DNA from: Faecalibacterium longum CLA-AA-H243
Lineage (GTDB): Bacteria > Bacillota > Clostridia > Oscillospirales > Ruminococcaceae
Length of the DNA: 42,400 nucleotides
Direction: 5' to 3'
NCBI RefSeq assembly: GCF_020687245.1
Contig: NZ_JAJEQG010000022.1
Coordinates: 1-42,400, forward strand
The notes below the pieces were generated by a model that was not told the DNA's origin, ran no database searches, and was given only the letters and a program-made list of their open reading frames with translations. The position numbers were made by a program, and so were the translations under genes. Shown here one piece after another: positions 33,997 to 42,353 of this stretch; position 1 is the first letter of the stretch, and every line of letters starts with the position of its first letter.

Positions 33997-34926
33997 ATGG
34001 ATACAAGTATTTTCCGTTATGTGCTCGAGGTAGAAAAATACAGAAACATCACCCAGGCGGCGAAGCGACTGTTTATCTCGCAACCGGCACTGACCAAACA
34101 GCTGAATAAGCTTGAAAAAGAGTTGGGCTTTTCGCCTTTTGACCGCACGCACAGCCCAATCAGCGTTACACCACAGGGCGAAATTTTTCTCGATTTTGCT
34201 CGGCGCTATGTGCAGCTCGAAAGCGAGATGATGGATAGTCTTCGACAGTTTAATCAGATTCCAGCAGAGCCTGTACTGATTGCCACAACGCATCGTGGTG
34301 GCGCCTACGCTGCTGTTCAGGCAGCACCTTTCATGATGACACATCCAGAGATACATCTCAGTTACCTGAATCGCAACTCTCAGCAGTGCGAAGAAGAGCT
34401 GGAAAGCGAATCCATCGACTTAGCCATCTATACTGAACCTGTACACTCCGAAAACATCGAGTATATGCCAGTACAGGAGGATCCGCTCGTATTTGTCATT
34501 CCACAGGAATCACCGATTCTGGAGGACCTAGATATCTCCGATAATTCACTCGAGCATCCGGTTGAAATCGACATCAGCCGTTTCCGTAATCCGTCGCTCC
34601 GATATATTCTGGCGACGCCAGGTCAGGGGCTGTATGATGCCGAAAAATCTTTTTTCAGAAAATATCACATCACACCGATTCATCCGCAGCGCATTGATTA
34701 TGTTGACACACGATATCTCGTTGCCTGCAGCGGCTGTGGCATCGCCCTGTTGCCGCACACGACGATTCGTAATTCATCTACTGGTCAAAACCCGGTCTAT
34801 GGCACGATAAAAGGCGATACTCTGTATCGTTATGTCATCGTCGCCCGAAAGAAGGGCCGCAACTTATCCCCTTCTGCAGAAATCGTCTGGCGCTACATGA
34901 TCAGCGCATCTGCTAAAAATCGATAA
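33997..34926 (+). CDS. LysR-family transcriptional regulator
   Basis: 309 residues. N-terminal winged helix-turn-helix: RYVLEVEKYRNITQAAKRLF then ISQPALTKQLNKLEKELGF, classic LysR. The effector domain follows (EPVLIATTHRGGAYAAVQA; YVDTRYLVACSGCGIALLP). ATG at 33997 follows CGGAGGTCCAC. Codon use differs from the backbone. It faces the same way as the transporter gene and likely controls it: a T-N11-A box precedes that gene. Inducer unknown, perhaps the transported acid. Confidence 0.92.
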   Translation: MDTSIFRYVLEVEKYRNITQAAKRLFISQPALTKQLNKLEKELGFSPFDRTHSPISVTPQGEIFLDFARRYVQLESEMMDSLRQFNQIPAEPVLIATTHRGGAYAAVQAAPFMMTHPEIHLSYLNRNSQQCEEELESESIDLAIYTEPVHSENIEYMPVQEDPLVFVIPQESPILEDLDISDNSLEHPVEIDISRFRNPSLRYILATPGQGLYDAEKSFFRKYHITPIHPQRIDYVDTRYLVACSGCGIALLPHTTIRNSSTGQNPVYGTIKGDTLYRYVIVARKKGRNLSPSAEIVWRYMISASAKNR

Positions 34927-34946
34927 CATTTTGGAATCAGGTTCAT

Positions 34947-35016
34947 AACAGAAAAAGGAGAAGCATTCGTCATTCAATTTGCAGTACAGAGCGAGTGCTT
35001 CTTTTTCTGTTTTATG
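34947..35016 (+). terminator. terminator after lysR
   Basis: AACAGAAAAA and GAGAAGCA pair with TGCTTC and TTTTTCTGTT, followed by TTATG. Moderately strong. Confidence 0.6.
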
Positions 35017-35062
35017 GCGCTATGTCCATTCCAAATGGTTATCGTCCCATAGAAGAATCGCC

Positions 35063-35103
35063 ATTGTCACAGTCTTGCACAATTATTCCCATTTTTGTAC
35101 AAT
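35063..35103 (+). promoter_or_regulatory. transporter promoter with LysR box
   Basis: TTGCAC (35075-35080), 17-base spacer, TACAAT (35098-35103). ATTGT-N11-ACAAT (35063-35083), a classic LysR recognition form, overlaps the -35 box; TTGTACAA (35096-35103) overlaps the -10. Confidence 0.65.
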
Positions 35104-35173
35104 ACATTTATCAAATTTGCTGGCAAATAAAAGTGCTTTAAAAATTCTGTATCACTTTTTGGGAGGATTTACT

Positions 35174-36478
35174 GTGAATAAGTTAAAAGAAACGAAAATC
35201 CTTGGGTTCCCTCTGTGGATGTACCTTATATTCAGTATACTGATGATGGTGATGGCAGCCAATGACTGGATGCTGACCAACATGGTCGGCGCACTCGCCT
35301 TCGCGATGATCATCGGCACGCTGCTCGGCTGGGTCGGTGACCATATCCCGGTCTGGAAGACCTGGTTCGGCGGCGGCATGCTCTTCTCCTGCCTCGTAGC
35401 CGGCGCGATGAACACCTTCCACCTGATCGGTGAAGGCTCGATGGAAGCCCTGAATACCTTCAACGGCTCCACCGGTTTCCTCGATCTCTACATTCTCGTC
35501 CTGATCACCGGCTCTGTGCTCTCGGTTGATCGTAAGATGCTCATCAAATCCTTCGCCGGATTCATTCCGACGATTCTTGCAGGTATTGCAGGTGCACTCG
35601 GCCTCGCTGGTCTCGTAGGTGCCATCACTGGCGTCGGCGCAATCGAGGCGATCGCCACCTATGCAATTCCAGTCATGGGCGGTGGCAATGGTGCCGGTAT
35701 CACACCGATGAGCAAGATGTGGGCTGCTGCAACCGGCGGTGATGCCTCCTCCTGGTATGCATCTGCCTTTGCAATCATCAGCATTGGCAATCTCTGCGCC
35801 GTCTTCATGTCTGCACTGCTGAACAAGCTCGGCCAGATCAAGCCATCCATGACGGGTAATGGTCGTCTCATGGTCGGTGAAGAAAATGTCAGCACGAAGT
35901 CCAGTGACGTGAAGCCGACCGCAGCCGACTACGCAACCGGTCTCGCACTCGGTGTCGTATGCTTCAATGTAGCTAACCTCTACGCAAAGCACATCTCCAT
36001 CATCAACCATGCAAACCTCGGCTTCAGTATTCATACCTTCGCTTTCATGGTCATCCTGATGGCGATTCTGAATATGACGAATATCCTGCCGGAAAACGTG
36101 AAGGCCGGCGCAAGGGGCATGCAGCAATTCTTCGTAAAGTATATGTCCTTCCCACTGATGATTACCGTTGGTATCGGTACGAACCTCACAGACTACGCGA
36201 AGGTCTTCACAAACCCAGCGTATATCGTCATCATCATGGCGACTGTCATCGGTGCGATGATCGGAACCTTCATCGTCGGTAAGCTGTTCCACTTCTATCC
36301 TGTAGAAGGAATGCTGACTGCCGGACTCTGTATGGCAAACGGCGGTGGTGCCGGCGACGTACAGTGTCTCGGCGCTGCGCACCGCATGGAGCTGATGTCC
36401 TATGCTCAGATTTCTTCCAGAATCGGTGGTGCCATCATGCTCGTCATCGCAAGCTTCATTTTCGGTAAATTCCTGTAA
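35174..36478 (+). CDS. 2-hydroxycarboxylate transporter family protein
   Basis: 434 residues, about eleven membrane helices. Two family motifs with glycine-rich loops are visible: YAIPVMGGGNGAGITPMSK in the first half and AGLCMANGGGAGDVQCLG in the second, as in CitS, MleP and CimH. The N-terminal GTLLGWVGDHIPVWKTWFGG also fits. Members carry citrate, malate or lactate by sodium or proton symport or exchange; the substrate here is unknown. Start is GTG at 35174, seven bases after GGGAGG. The hydrolase gene follows after 15 bases, so they form an operon. Confidence 0.92.
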   Translation: MNKLKETKILGFPLWMYLIFSILMMVMAANDWMLTNMVGALAFAMIIGTLLGWVGDHIPVWKTWFGGGMLFSCLVAGAMNTFHLIGEGSMEALNTFNGSTGFLDLYILVLITGSVLSVDRKMLIKSFAGFIPTILAGIAGALGLAGLVGAITGVGAIEAIATYAIPVMGGGNGAGITPMSKMWAAATGGDASSWYASAFAIISIGNLCAVFMSALLNKLGQIKPSMTGNGRLMVGEENVSTKSSDVKPTAADYATGLALGVVCFNVANLYAKHISIINHANLGFSIHTFAFMVILMAILNMTNILPENVKAGARGMQQFFVKYMSFPLMITVGIGTNLTDYAKVFTNPAYIVIIMATVIGAMIGTFIVGKLFHFYPVEGMLTAGLCMANGGGAGDVQCLGAAHRMELMSYAQISSRIGGAIMLVIASFIFGKFL

Positions 36479-36493
36479 TCCTGGAGGTACTAT

Positions 36494-37315
36494 ATGGCAA
36501 ATCAGAATCCTTTGGCTACGAATCTCACGCTTGAGCAGCAGAAAAACCTGTTCGGCAATGCTTACTTAAATATGCTCTGGCACTGTCCGACCGACCTGCG
36601 TTTCCACTACTGGGTGCATCTCCCAGACTACTACTACGACGAAGAGGAGCATGAGTACTCTCTCCTCGTCATCATCCATGGAACCGGCTGTGCAATCGAA
36701 GAGTACATCAAGCAGGCGAAGGAACTCGCCGACAAATATCATATGGCTGTGCTTGCGCCTATGTTCCCGGGTGGACTCATTCAGCGCGATGACTTCAACA
36801 GCTATAAGCTCCTCTCCTGCGACGGCATCCGCTATGATCTGATTCTCCTCGATATGATCGAGGATATGGCGAAGCGCTATCCAGGCGTTCACACAGATCA
36901 GTTTTTCATGTTCGGACACTCTGGTGGCGGGCAGTTCGTAAACCGCTTCCTGCTCGCTCACCCTGATCGTCTGAAGGCCTGCTCCATCGGTGCACCTGGC
37001 CGTCCGACCTTCCTGAATCCAGACGAGGACTACTTCTGGGGTATCCGTGATTTCAAGGATTACTTCGGTTATGATGTCGACCTCGAAGCCGTAAAGAAGG
37101 TACCCGTCCTCATCAGTGTCGGCGAGCTCGACAACAAGTTTATCGGCGACTCCCCGTATGGCGATAACCGCGTAGCCCGTATGAAGAGCCTGCAGAAAAA
37201 TTTTCAGGAGCACGGCGTCCATACGGAGCTGACGATCCTTCCGGGCTTCGCCCATGAGGCTGGTGAAAAGGAACGAGTGCAGGCCGCGCAGAAATTCTTT
37301 ATCCAGTATTTATAA
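36494..37315 (+). CDS. alpha/beta hydrolase
   Basis: 273 residues, cytoplasmic. The oxyanion region VIIHGTGCAIEEYI, nucleophile elbow FMFGHSGGGQF (Ser in GHSGG), then Asp in ISVGELDNKF and His in LPGFAHEAGEKE form the catalytic triad. It is probably an esterase. Operon position after a 2-hydroxycarboxylate transporter suggests it cleaves an ester of an imported acid (inference). ATG at 36494 follows TGGAGG. Confidence 0.88.
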   Translation: MANQNPLATNLTLEQQKNLFGNAYLNMLWHCPTDLRFHYWVHLPDYYYDEEEHEYSLLVIIHGTGCAIEEYIKQAKELADKYHMAVLAPMFPGGLIQRDDFNSYKLLSCDGIRYDLILLDMIEDMAKRYPGVHTDQFFMFGHSGGGQFVNRFLLAHPDRLKACSIGAPGRPTFLNPDEDYFWGIRDFKDYFGYDVDLEAVKKVPVLISVGELDNKFIGDSPYGDNRVARMKSLQKNFQEHGVHTELTILPGFAHEAGEKERVQAAQKFFIQYL

Positions 37316-37347
37316 CTCAAACTACAGTTTTTTGAATTTCCTTTCTT

Positions 37348-37374
37348 TGTACCCTCTTTTTAAAAGAGGGTACA
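37348..37374 (+). terminator. perfect inverted repeat after the hydrolase
   Basis: TGTACCCTCTTTT pairs with AAAAGAGGGTACA around one base. It could act as a terminator by the A/T-rich tip, though no T-run follows. Confidence 0.5.
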
Positions 37375-37439
37375 TTGCGTATTTCTTGCTTTTCCTTCAT
37401 ACTTGCGTACTTTTAGCAGATTATGAAAGCAAGCAGAAT

Positions 37440-37815
37440 TTCTATTCTACGGAACCAACTATTCTGCACTGGAAGCTACCGTCCGGCGAATCCAACAGGA
37501 TGTTGATTTCCTGATGAAGTATCTCCCCAAGGTGCCTGATGATGCCTATGTGAAAGTGGAGACCACGAAGATTCTTAAACAGCACAAGGCATATATGGCA
37601 CAGTTTGAAGAAATGCTGAACGATGAAAAAAATCGCATAACGACAGGCACTTGTATGATGAGCTGATTTCCTATGCTGACCTGTACGACAGTGCCAGTTT
37701 TGAAGCAAAGAAAATGATCGTCAATCAGCTTATCCGCAGGGTAGATGTTTATCGTGGATATCAGATCAACATCTCGTTCAACTTCGATCTCACTCCTTAC
37801 ATTGAGGGGGAGTGA
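37440..37815 (+). pseudogene. serine recombinase C-terminal remnant
   Basis: One frame gives YSALEATVRRIQQDVDFLMK through QFEEMLNDEKNR; then a one-base loss (CGCATAACGACAGG) shifts the frame, after which LYDELISYADLYDSASFEAK and KMIVNQLIRRVDVYRGYQIN follow to the end. The tail resembles the C-terminus of transposon serine recombinases. No catalytic domain remains. It marks past mobility of the island. Confidence 0.6.
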
Positions 37816-37958
37816 TGCGTCCACCTGCAAAACAGTCGGACATCGAACAAGCATTTTCAAAAGCAACGAAATAGCAAGAATTGGGGGTTGCCGTCCATGC
37901 GCCTGCAAAATCAGGCATTTGGCTGATTCTCGATGCAACCTCTAAGAAAGCAAAAAGA
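37816..37958. other. short intergenic stretch
   Basis: An 18-codon frame from 37814 (MRPPAKQSDIEQAFSKATK) overlaps the recombinase remnant stop as TGATG; it may be another remnant. Nothing else seen. Confidence 0.3.
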
Positions 37959-37992
37959 AAAGCACCATACTTCCTACGAAGTACAGTGCTTT
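37959..37992 (-). terminator. tRNA-Ala terminator
   Basis: Minus strand AAAGCACTGTACTTC pairs with GAAGTATGGTGCTTT (two G-T pairs), followed by TCTTTTTGC. It lies directly after the tRNA. Confidence 0.8.
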
Positions 37993-37994
37993 TT

Positions 37995-38070
<76 letters not shown>

Positions 38071-38101
38071 ATAGCCTGTGTCGTTCCTGACGACGTGTGT
38101 T

Positions 38102-38130
38102 ATTATACCAGCTGAAAGGAGAGTTGTCAA
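38102..38130 (-). promoter_or_regulatory. perfect-consensus promoter of tRNA-Ala
   Basis: Minus strand TTGACA, 17 bases, TATAAT. Confidence 0.92.
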
Positions 38131-38155
38131 CAGCTTTTTTCAAATTCGTGCAAAA

Positions 38156-38193
38156 AAGTCCCGCCGGGTGCATTTCTGCCTCCGGCGGGACTT
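38156..38193 (-). terminator. thiT terminator
   Basis: AAGTCCCGCCGG pairs with CCGGCGGGACTT, then TTTT on the minus strand. Confidence 0.85.
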
Positions 38194-38207
38194 GCGTCCA
38201 GGAGAAC

Positions 38208-38780
38208 TCAGGCTTTGGTGTACTGACGGTCGAAGATCTGGGGTGCTGCCTTGATGAGCAGCACAGCGCCCACCACAGTGATGAGCGTCTCCGGCAGCAT
38301 GTAGCTGGCGTTGTACACGAGGCTGTAGGTCCAGGCGCTCAGACCCTCATTCAGGTTGCCCCAGACGAGGACGCCGGACAGGAAGCTGCACATGAAGCGC
38401 AGGAAGCCTGCGATGGCCGTACCGACGGCCACGCCGACCATCCGGTTCTTGAAGGGGCGGGCGAAGAACTCTGCGGTACCCAGAGCCATAAAGGCCACCA
38501 GATAGTCCAGCAGGATCTCACCGAGGAAGTAGATAAAGGTGGGCGTCGGGGGAGCCCAGAAGCCCAGCAGCATCTGCAGGCAGCCGTTCACCAGACCGGT
38601 GAACAGACCCCACTTGACGCCGTGGCGGAAGGAGACGAGCACGAAGGGCAGCATACTCAGCAGGGTGACGCTGCCGCCGTTGGGCATGGTGAAGATCTTG
38701 ATGTTGGCCAGCACAGTGCCGATAGCCACCATCAGAGCGCACTCCACCAGCACCCGGGTCTTGGAGTAGGATTTCGACAT
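38208..38780 (-). CDS. thiT: thiamine ECF transporter substrate-binding protein
   Basis: S component of an energy-coupling-factor importer for thiamine. 190 residues with six membrane helices: the start RVLVECALMVAIGTVLANIK, the region FRHGVKWGLFTGLVNGCLQM and the C-terminal YNASYMLPETLITVVGAVLL fit ThiT. A TPP riboswitch and terminator lie in its leader, which supports thiamine as substrate. It needs the shared EcfA/A'/T module, encoded elsewhere. ATG at 38780 follows AGAGGAATCCTC. Confidence 0.93.
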   Translation of the reverse strand: MSKSYSKTRVLVECALMVAIGTVLANIKIFTMPNGGSVTLLSMLPFVLVSFRHGVKWGLFTGLVNGCLQMLLGFWAPPTPTFIYFLGEILLDYLVAFMALGTAEFFARPFKNRMVGVAVGTAIAGFLRFMCSFLSGVLVWGNLNEGLSAWTYSLVYNASYMLPETLITVVGAVLLIKAAPQIFDRQYTKA

Positions 38781-38810
38781 GAGGATTCCTCTTCTCATAA
38801 TAATAGTACA

Positions 38811-38846
38811 CAAAAACAAAAATACGCCTGCTTTTGCTGGCAGGCG
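38811..38846 (-). terminator. riboswitch-linked terminator
   Basis: CGCCTGC-CAGCAAAA-GCAGGCG then TATTTTTGTTTTT on the minus strand, between the riboswitch and thiT. TPP binding likely favours its formation. Confidence 0.85.
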
Positions 38847-38880
38847 CACGGGCTGTTTGTGAAAATCGGGACCTTTCCGC

Positions 38881-38960
38881 AAACTACCTACGCCGGCATT
38901 ACCCGGATCAGGTTCAAGGGTCTCTGCTTCCAGCAGATCTCAGCCTCACGGCGCCCCTGT
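38881..38960 (-). promoter_or_regulatory. TPP riboswitch
   Basis: Minus strand has the conserved cores GGGGCGCC, GGCTGAGA, ACCCTTGAACCTGATCCGGG and TAATGCCGGCGTAGGTA in the right order. Confidence 0.97.
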
Positions 38961-39076
38961 TTTCATGTCCGCTTTCAGTATAGCCGCTCTCCGCCAAAAG
39001 TCAAGCCCCCGGCGGTATATCGGCCCGCCGGGTCACATATTCTGGAACAAGCACACTTTGGCGGGAGGGAGCAGTC

Positions 39077-39328
39077 ATGAAAGGTGATCCGGAACAGCGG
39101 GCGCTGCTGCTGGGAGAGTACATCGTGGAGCATGGGGCCACCGTGCGGGCGGCGGCGCGGGCCTTCGGCTGCAGCAAGTCCACCGTACACAAAGACGTGT
39201 CGGTGCGGCTGCGGACGGTAGGCCCTGAGCTGTTCCGGCAGGTGCAGATGGTGCTGGCCCGGAACAAGGCCGAGCGCCATCTGCGGGGCGGCGCGGCCAC
39301 CCGGGAAAAATACCACAAGCCTCGTTAG
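39077..39328 (+). CDS. spoIIID: sporulation regulator SpoIIID
   Basis: 83 residues. GATVRAAARAFGCSKSTVHK is the helix-turn-helix of SpoIIID, followed by VSVRLRTVGPELFRQVQMVL and a basic tail (AATREKYHKPR) that contacts DNA. In Bacillus it works in the mother cell with sigma-E and sigma-K. ATG at 39077 follows GGGAGGGAGCAGTC. Length is normal; reading frame intact. Confidence 0.95.
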   Translation: MKGDPEQRALLLGEYIVEHGATVRAAARAFGCSKSTVHKDVSVRLRTVGPELFRQVQMVLARNKAERHLRGGAATREKYHKPR

Positions 39329-39362
39329 CGGAAAGCGGCGGTGTCCAGGCACCGCCGCTTTG

Positions 39363-40130
39363 TCATGTCATCTGGTGGAACTGCTCCAGCGCCGCCTTTT
39401 CCAGTCGGCTCACCTGTGCCTGGCTGATGCCGATCTCCCGGGCTACCTCCATCTGGGTCTTGCCTTTGAGGTAGCGCAGTTCCATGATGCGCTTTTCGCG
39501 CGGGGTGAGGCCCGCCACGGTCTGGCGAAACTGTAGGCCGCTGATCCAGCTGTCCTCGCCGTCGGGGTCACGCACCTGGTCGATGACGTACACCGCATCG
39601 CCGCCGTCGGCGTAGACCGGTTCCTCAAGACTCAGCGGCTCCACCACCGATTCCAGCGCCGCCGACACCTCGCGGCGGGACAGACCGGTCTTCTGGGCGA
39701 TCTCGTCCACAGTGGGTTCACGGCCCAGCTGCTTTTCCAGTTCCTCGCGGGACTGCATAGCCCGGTAGGCCGTGTCCCGGAGGCTGCGGCTCACCCGCAG
39801 GGCGTTGTTGTCCCGCAGGAACCGCCGTATCTCGCCGATGATCATCGGCACACCGTAGGTGGAGAACCGCACCTGCTGGGCCGGGTCGAAGTTGTCGATG
39901 GCCTTGATGAGCCCGATGCACCCCACCTGAAACAGGTCGTCCATGTTCTCGCCCCGCTGCGAAAAGCGCTGCACCACGCTGAGCACCAGCCGCAGGTTGC
40001 CCTCTATCATGCTCTGGCGGGCCTCTTTGTCCCCGGCCCGCGCCCGGGTGAGCAGGTCGCGTTTCTCCTGCTCGGACAGTATCGGCAGTTCGGCGGTGTT
40101 CACGCCGCACAGCTCAACCTTGTTGTACAT
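39363..40130 (-). CDS. sigG: RNA polymerase sporulation sigma factor G
   Basis: 255 residues. Begins with MYNKVELCGVNTAELPILS, the conserved SigG N-terminus, then region 2 (MDDLFQVGCIGLIKAIDNF; RFSTYGVPMIIGEIRRFLRD), region 3, and the region 4 helix-turn-helix KTQMEVAREIGISQAQVSRL. Forespore-specific late sigma factor in sporulating firmicutes. It lies directly downstream of sigE, as in Bacillus. Frame intact. ATG follows GGAGGGTAGGGG. Confidence 0.95.
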   Translation of the reverse strand: MYNKVELCGVNTAELPILSEQEKRDLLTRARAGDKEARQSMIEGNLRLVLSVVQRFSQRGENMDDLFQVGCIGLIKAIDNFDPAQQVRFSTYGVPMIIGEIRRFLRDNNALRVSRSLRDTAYRAMQSREELEKQLGREPTVDEIAQKTGLSRREVSAALESVVEPLSLEEPVYADGGDAVYVIDQVRDPDGEDSWISGLQFRQTVAGLTPREKRIMELRYLKGKTQMEVAREIGISQAQVSRLEKAALEQFHQMT

Positions 40131-40211
40131 CCCCTACCCTCCGGTTTCGTTTCAATTTCACCGGAAGTATGGCCGCAGGGGCAGGATAACATTCATTCCA
40201 AATTCAGGGGG

Positions 40212-40913
40212 CTACTCCCCCAGCTGTTCCCTCAGCTGCCGTATGATCCTTTTCTCCAGCCTCGAAATATAGCTCTGGCTGATGCCGATGGCGTCTGCCA
40301 CCTCCTTCTGGGTCCGCTCCACGCCGTCCAGCAGGCCGAAGCGCAGCTCCATGATCTGCCGCTCCCGGGGCGAGAGCTGCTCCACCGACCGGCGGAGGCT
40401 GGCCCGCTCGGCGTCCTGTTCGAGACGCTGGCCCACCTGATTCTCCTCGCTGCTCAGCACGTCCGACAGCAGCAGCTCGTTGCCGTCGCCGTCGATGTTC
40501 AGCGGCTCGTCGATGCTGGCCTCCTGCCGCCGGTTGGAGCTTTTGCGCAGATACATCAGGATCTCGTTGCCGATGCAGCGGCTGGCGTAAGTCGCCAGCT
40601 TGATGCTCCGCTCGGGCGTGAAGGTGTTCACAGCCTTGATGAGCCCGATGGTGCCGATGGACACCATGTCCTCCGAGGGGACACCGCTGCCCTCGTATTT
40701 CTTCGCAATGTACACCACCAGCCGCAGGTTATGGGTGATGAGCTCATCCCGGGCGGCGGAGTCTCCGTCGGCCATCCGGGCCAGAAGGGCTTTCTCCTCT
40801 TCCGGAGTCAGGGGCGGCGGCAGACCCGGCCCGCCATTCAGATAATGTACTCCGCCCGTCCAGCTCAGTCTGGCCCAGAGGCGCTGCAAAAGATTTACAA
40901 ATCGTTGAAACAC
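40212..40913 (-). CDS. sigE: RNA polymerase sporulation sigma factor E (pro-form)
   Basis: 233 residues. The N-terminal pro-sequence ([20 protein letters not shown]) ends at a SpoIIGA-type cleavage region (HYLNGG), then comes the sigma core: [59 protein letters not shown] and [20 protein letters not shown]. Mother-cell sigma factor. Start is GTG at 40913, ten bases after GGGAGG. Follows spoIIGA by 24 bases. Confidence 0.95.
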   Translation of the reverse strand: MFQRFVNLLQRLWARLSWTGGVHYLNGGPGLPPPLTPEEEKALLARMADGDSAARDELITHNLRLVVYIAKKYEGSGVPSEDMVSIGTIGLIKAVNTFTPERSIKLATYASRCIGNEILMYLRKSSNRRQEASIDEPLNIDGDGNELLLSDVLSSEENQVGQRLEQDAERASLRRSVEQLSPRERQIMELRFGLLDGVERTQKEVADAIGISQSYISRLEKRIIRQLREQLGE

Positions 40914-40937
40914 AGGTGCATTCCTCCCACTGTATTG

Positions 40938-41771
40938 TCATTTACCCAGCAGCGCCGCCGTTTCCGCGCTGACGAGAGCCGTCCATCCGCCCGGCGGAGG
41001 CGGCATATCGCAAAACGCTGCGTATATTCCATCCTGTTTTCTACCGTTTGACACAAGCGCGGCAGGCAGGGCGGGCAGCAGACAGTGTCCCGCGACGGTC
41101 TGACAGGGTACGAACCGCACGCCCCACTCCGGGCGAGGCTCTGCGCCGACGCCCGCGAGGCAGGCGTCCAGATATGCCCTCACCCCGGCGGGCAGAGGCA
41201 CGGCATCCAGCCGCACCAGCACCACCGCCCGGCCCGAAAGCGGCTCCTGCAGATGGAAGCCGGTGTCGCAGAAGACGCTCAGCGGGACGGCCTGCCCGGC
41301 CACCGACAGCTCCGCCCCAAAGCAGGCCGGGCCGCTGCGGCCCAGAACGTGCAGCACCCCCTCTACCACGCCGCAGACCCCCGCTGTGGACGCCAGCAGC
41401 AGCCCCGGCGACACCGGCAGATAGAAGCTGAGGTTGTTGCAGGCCGCACCGGGCAGGAAAAGCGCCCCCGTGAGGGTCAGATTGAGCAGGACGAACCACG
41501 CCGTGAGCCGGGCGGTGTTCCGCGCCCCCTGCCAGCCGTAGGCAGCGGCTACGCAGAGGGCGGCGGACGTACCTTTATAAGTAAGGGCCAGCGGCCAGGG
41601 GGCGGTGGGGGCCAGCAGGGCCAGCGACGACACTGCCGCCGCTCCCGCGCCGCCCACCAGCCGCAGCGGCGAACAGCACGCCCCGCACAGCAGCCCCGCC
41701 GCCAGCAGGAACGCCGCCCCCACCACGAAATTCACCAGAAGAAGCACATCAAGATAGATGACCGTCCGCAC
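40938..41771 (-). CDS. spoIIGA: pro-sigma-E processing protease SpoIIGA
   Basis: 277 residues. Five N-terminal membrane helices (starting RTVIYLDVLLLVNF) and a C-terminal aspartic-protease-like domain with the active-site motif FCDTGFHLQEP. It cleaves pro-sigma-E at the septum. I chose the GTG at 41771, nine to ten bases from GAGGGGG, since the protein then starts close to known SpoIIGA; a GTG at 41780 is in frame but too near the ribosome site. GC-rich; first of spoIIGA-sigE-sigG. Confidence 0.88.
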   Translation of the reverse strand: MRTVIYLDVLLLVNFVVGAAFLLAAGLLCGACCSPLRLVGGAGAAAVSSLALLAPTAPWPLALTYKGTSAALCVAAAYGWQGARNTARLTAWFVLLNLTLTGALFLPGAACNNLSFYLPVSPGLLLASTAGVCGVVEGVLHVLGRSGPACFGAELSVAGQAVPLSVFCDTGFHLQEPLSGRAVVLVRLDAVPLPAGVRAYLDACLAGVGAEPRPEWGVRFVPCQTVAGHCLLPALPAALVSNGRKQDGIYAAFCDMPPPPGGWTALVSAETAALLGK

Positions 41772-41856
41772 AAGCCCCACCCCCTCTTTCTAGGGTAGCA
41801 GAGGGGCGGGAGAAAAAGGGTCGAACCCTCTCAGGCGCTTTTTTTGCAAAAACCCC

Positions 41857-41885
41857 TTGCAAACTTCCCCGAGATGCGGTATAAT
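41857..41885 (+). promoter_or_regulatory. promoter of tRNA-Asn
   Basis: TTGCAA, 17 bases, TATAAT, 37 bases before the tRNA. Confidence 0.85.
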
Positions 41886-41921
41886 ACATCTCGCGGCAAG
41901 TCCGCTGGAAATTGAATATCT

Positions 41922-41995
41922 GCCTCTTTAGCTCAGTCGGTTAGAGCACCTGACTGTTAATCAGGGTGTCGCCTGTTCGAGTCAGGCAAGAGGCG
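41922..41995 (+). tRNA. tRNA-Asn (anticodon GTT)
   Basis: 74 bases without encoded CCA. Acceptor GCCTCTT/AAGAGGC, anticodon stem CCTGA/TCAGG with loop CTGTTAA, T arm GCCTG TTCGAGT CAGGC, discriminator G. Confidence 0.96.
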
Positions 41996-42001
41996 CTTTT
42001 T

Positions 42002-42031
42002 ACGGCGAAGAGTTTTCTTCGCCGTTTTTTT
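42002..42031 (+). terminator. tRNA-Asn terminator
   Basis: ACGGCGAAGA pairs with TCTTCGCCGT, followed by seven T. Confidence 0.88.
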
Positions 42032-42353
42032 GTGTGCTGTGTGTAACCAAACTGTAGCCTTTTTCACATTATTTTCAAAAATTAAAGGTAAATTAAAAAA
42101 TGTCCTCTTGAAGAAATGGCGTATTTGTGTTACACTACATCCAAGCTGTAATGGTATTTTTGGAGATTCTGGCGTTTTTCCCCCAGCGTTTTTTGGCTCT
42201 GAGGGGCGGCGGCAGAGTGATTTACACGCATTTTTTCTACTTTTCTGCCCGTTTTGGCTGTTTTTCCGGCCATTTAGCCTTGTGGCAGGGGGGAAAGTAT
42301 GGTAAAATAGTGTAAAGATGCCAAAATGGCAGCTTACTTAACTCGTGATGTTG
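42032..42353. other. AT-rich intergenic region with a candidate promoter
   Basis: No gene recognised. TTGAAG (42108-42113), 17 bases, TACACT (42131-42136) is a plausible promoter reading toward the palindromes at the window end. Small frames here lack ribosome sites. Confidence 0.4.

Larger units (their letters stand above)
33645..37958 (+). mobile_element. acquired island, boundaries approximate
   Basis: Composition becomes more AT-rich and codon use changes (many CAT, GAT, TAT, AAA codons) at about 33645, within the broken hlyD gene. It contains lysR, a 2HCT transporter, a hydrolase and, at the right side, a serine recombinase remnant; it ends before the tRNA-Ala terminator. No clean target duplication was seen, so the mode of insertion is open. 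Confidence 0.6.

Noticed and set aside
33892-34356. 154-codon minus-strand frame opposite lysR
   Set aside because: Antisense of a well-supported LysR gene; no domain.
41818-41828. GGGTCGAACCC as a Spo0A box before spoIIGA
   Set aside because: Six of seven bases match, but it is a single site in a GC-rich stretch with no second box or promoter recognised.
42030-42305. 91-codon frame after tRNA-Asn
   Set aside because: No ribosome site, Phe-rich low-complexity content from T-runs, starts inside the terminator.
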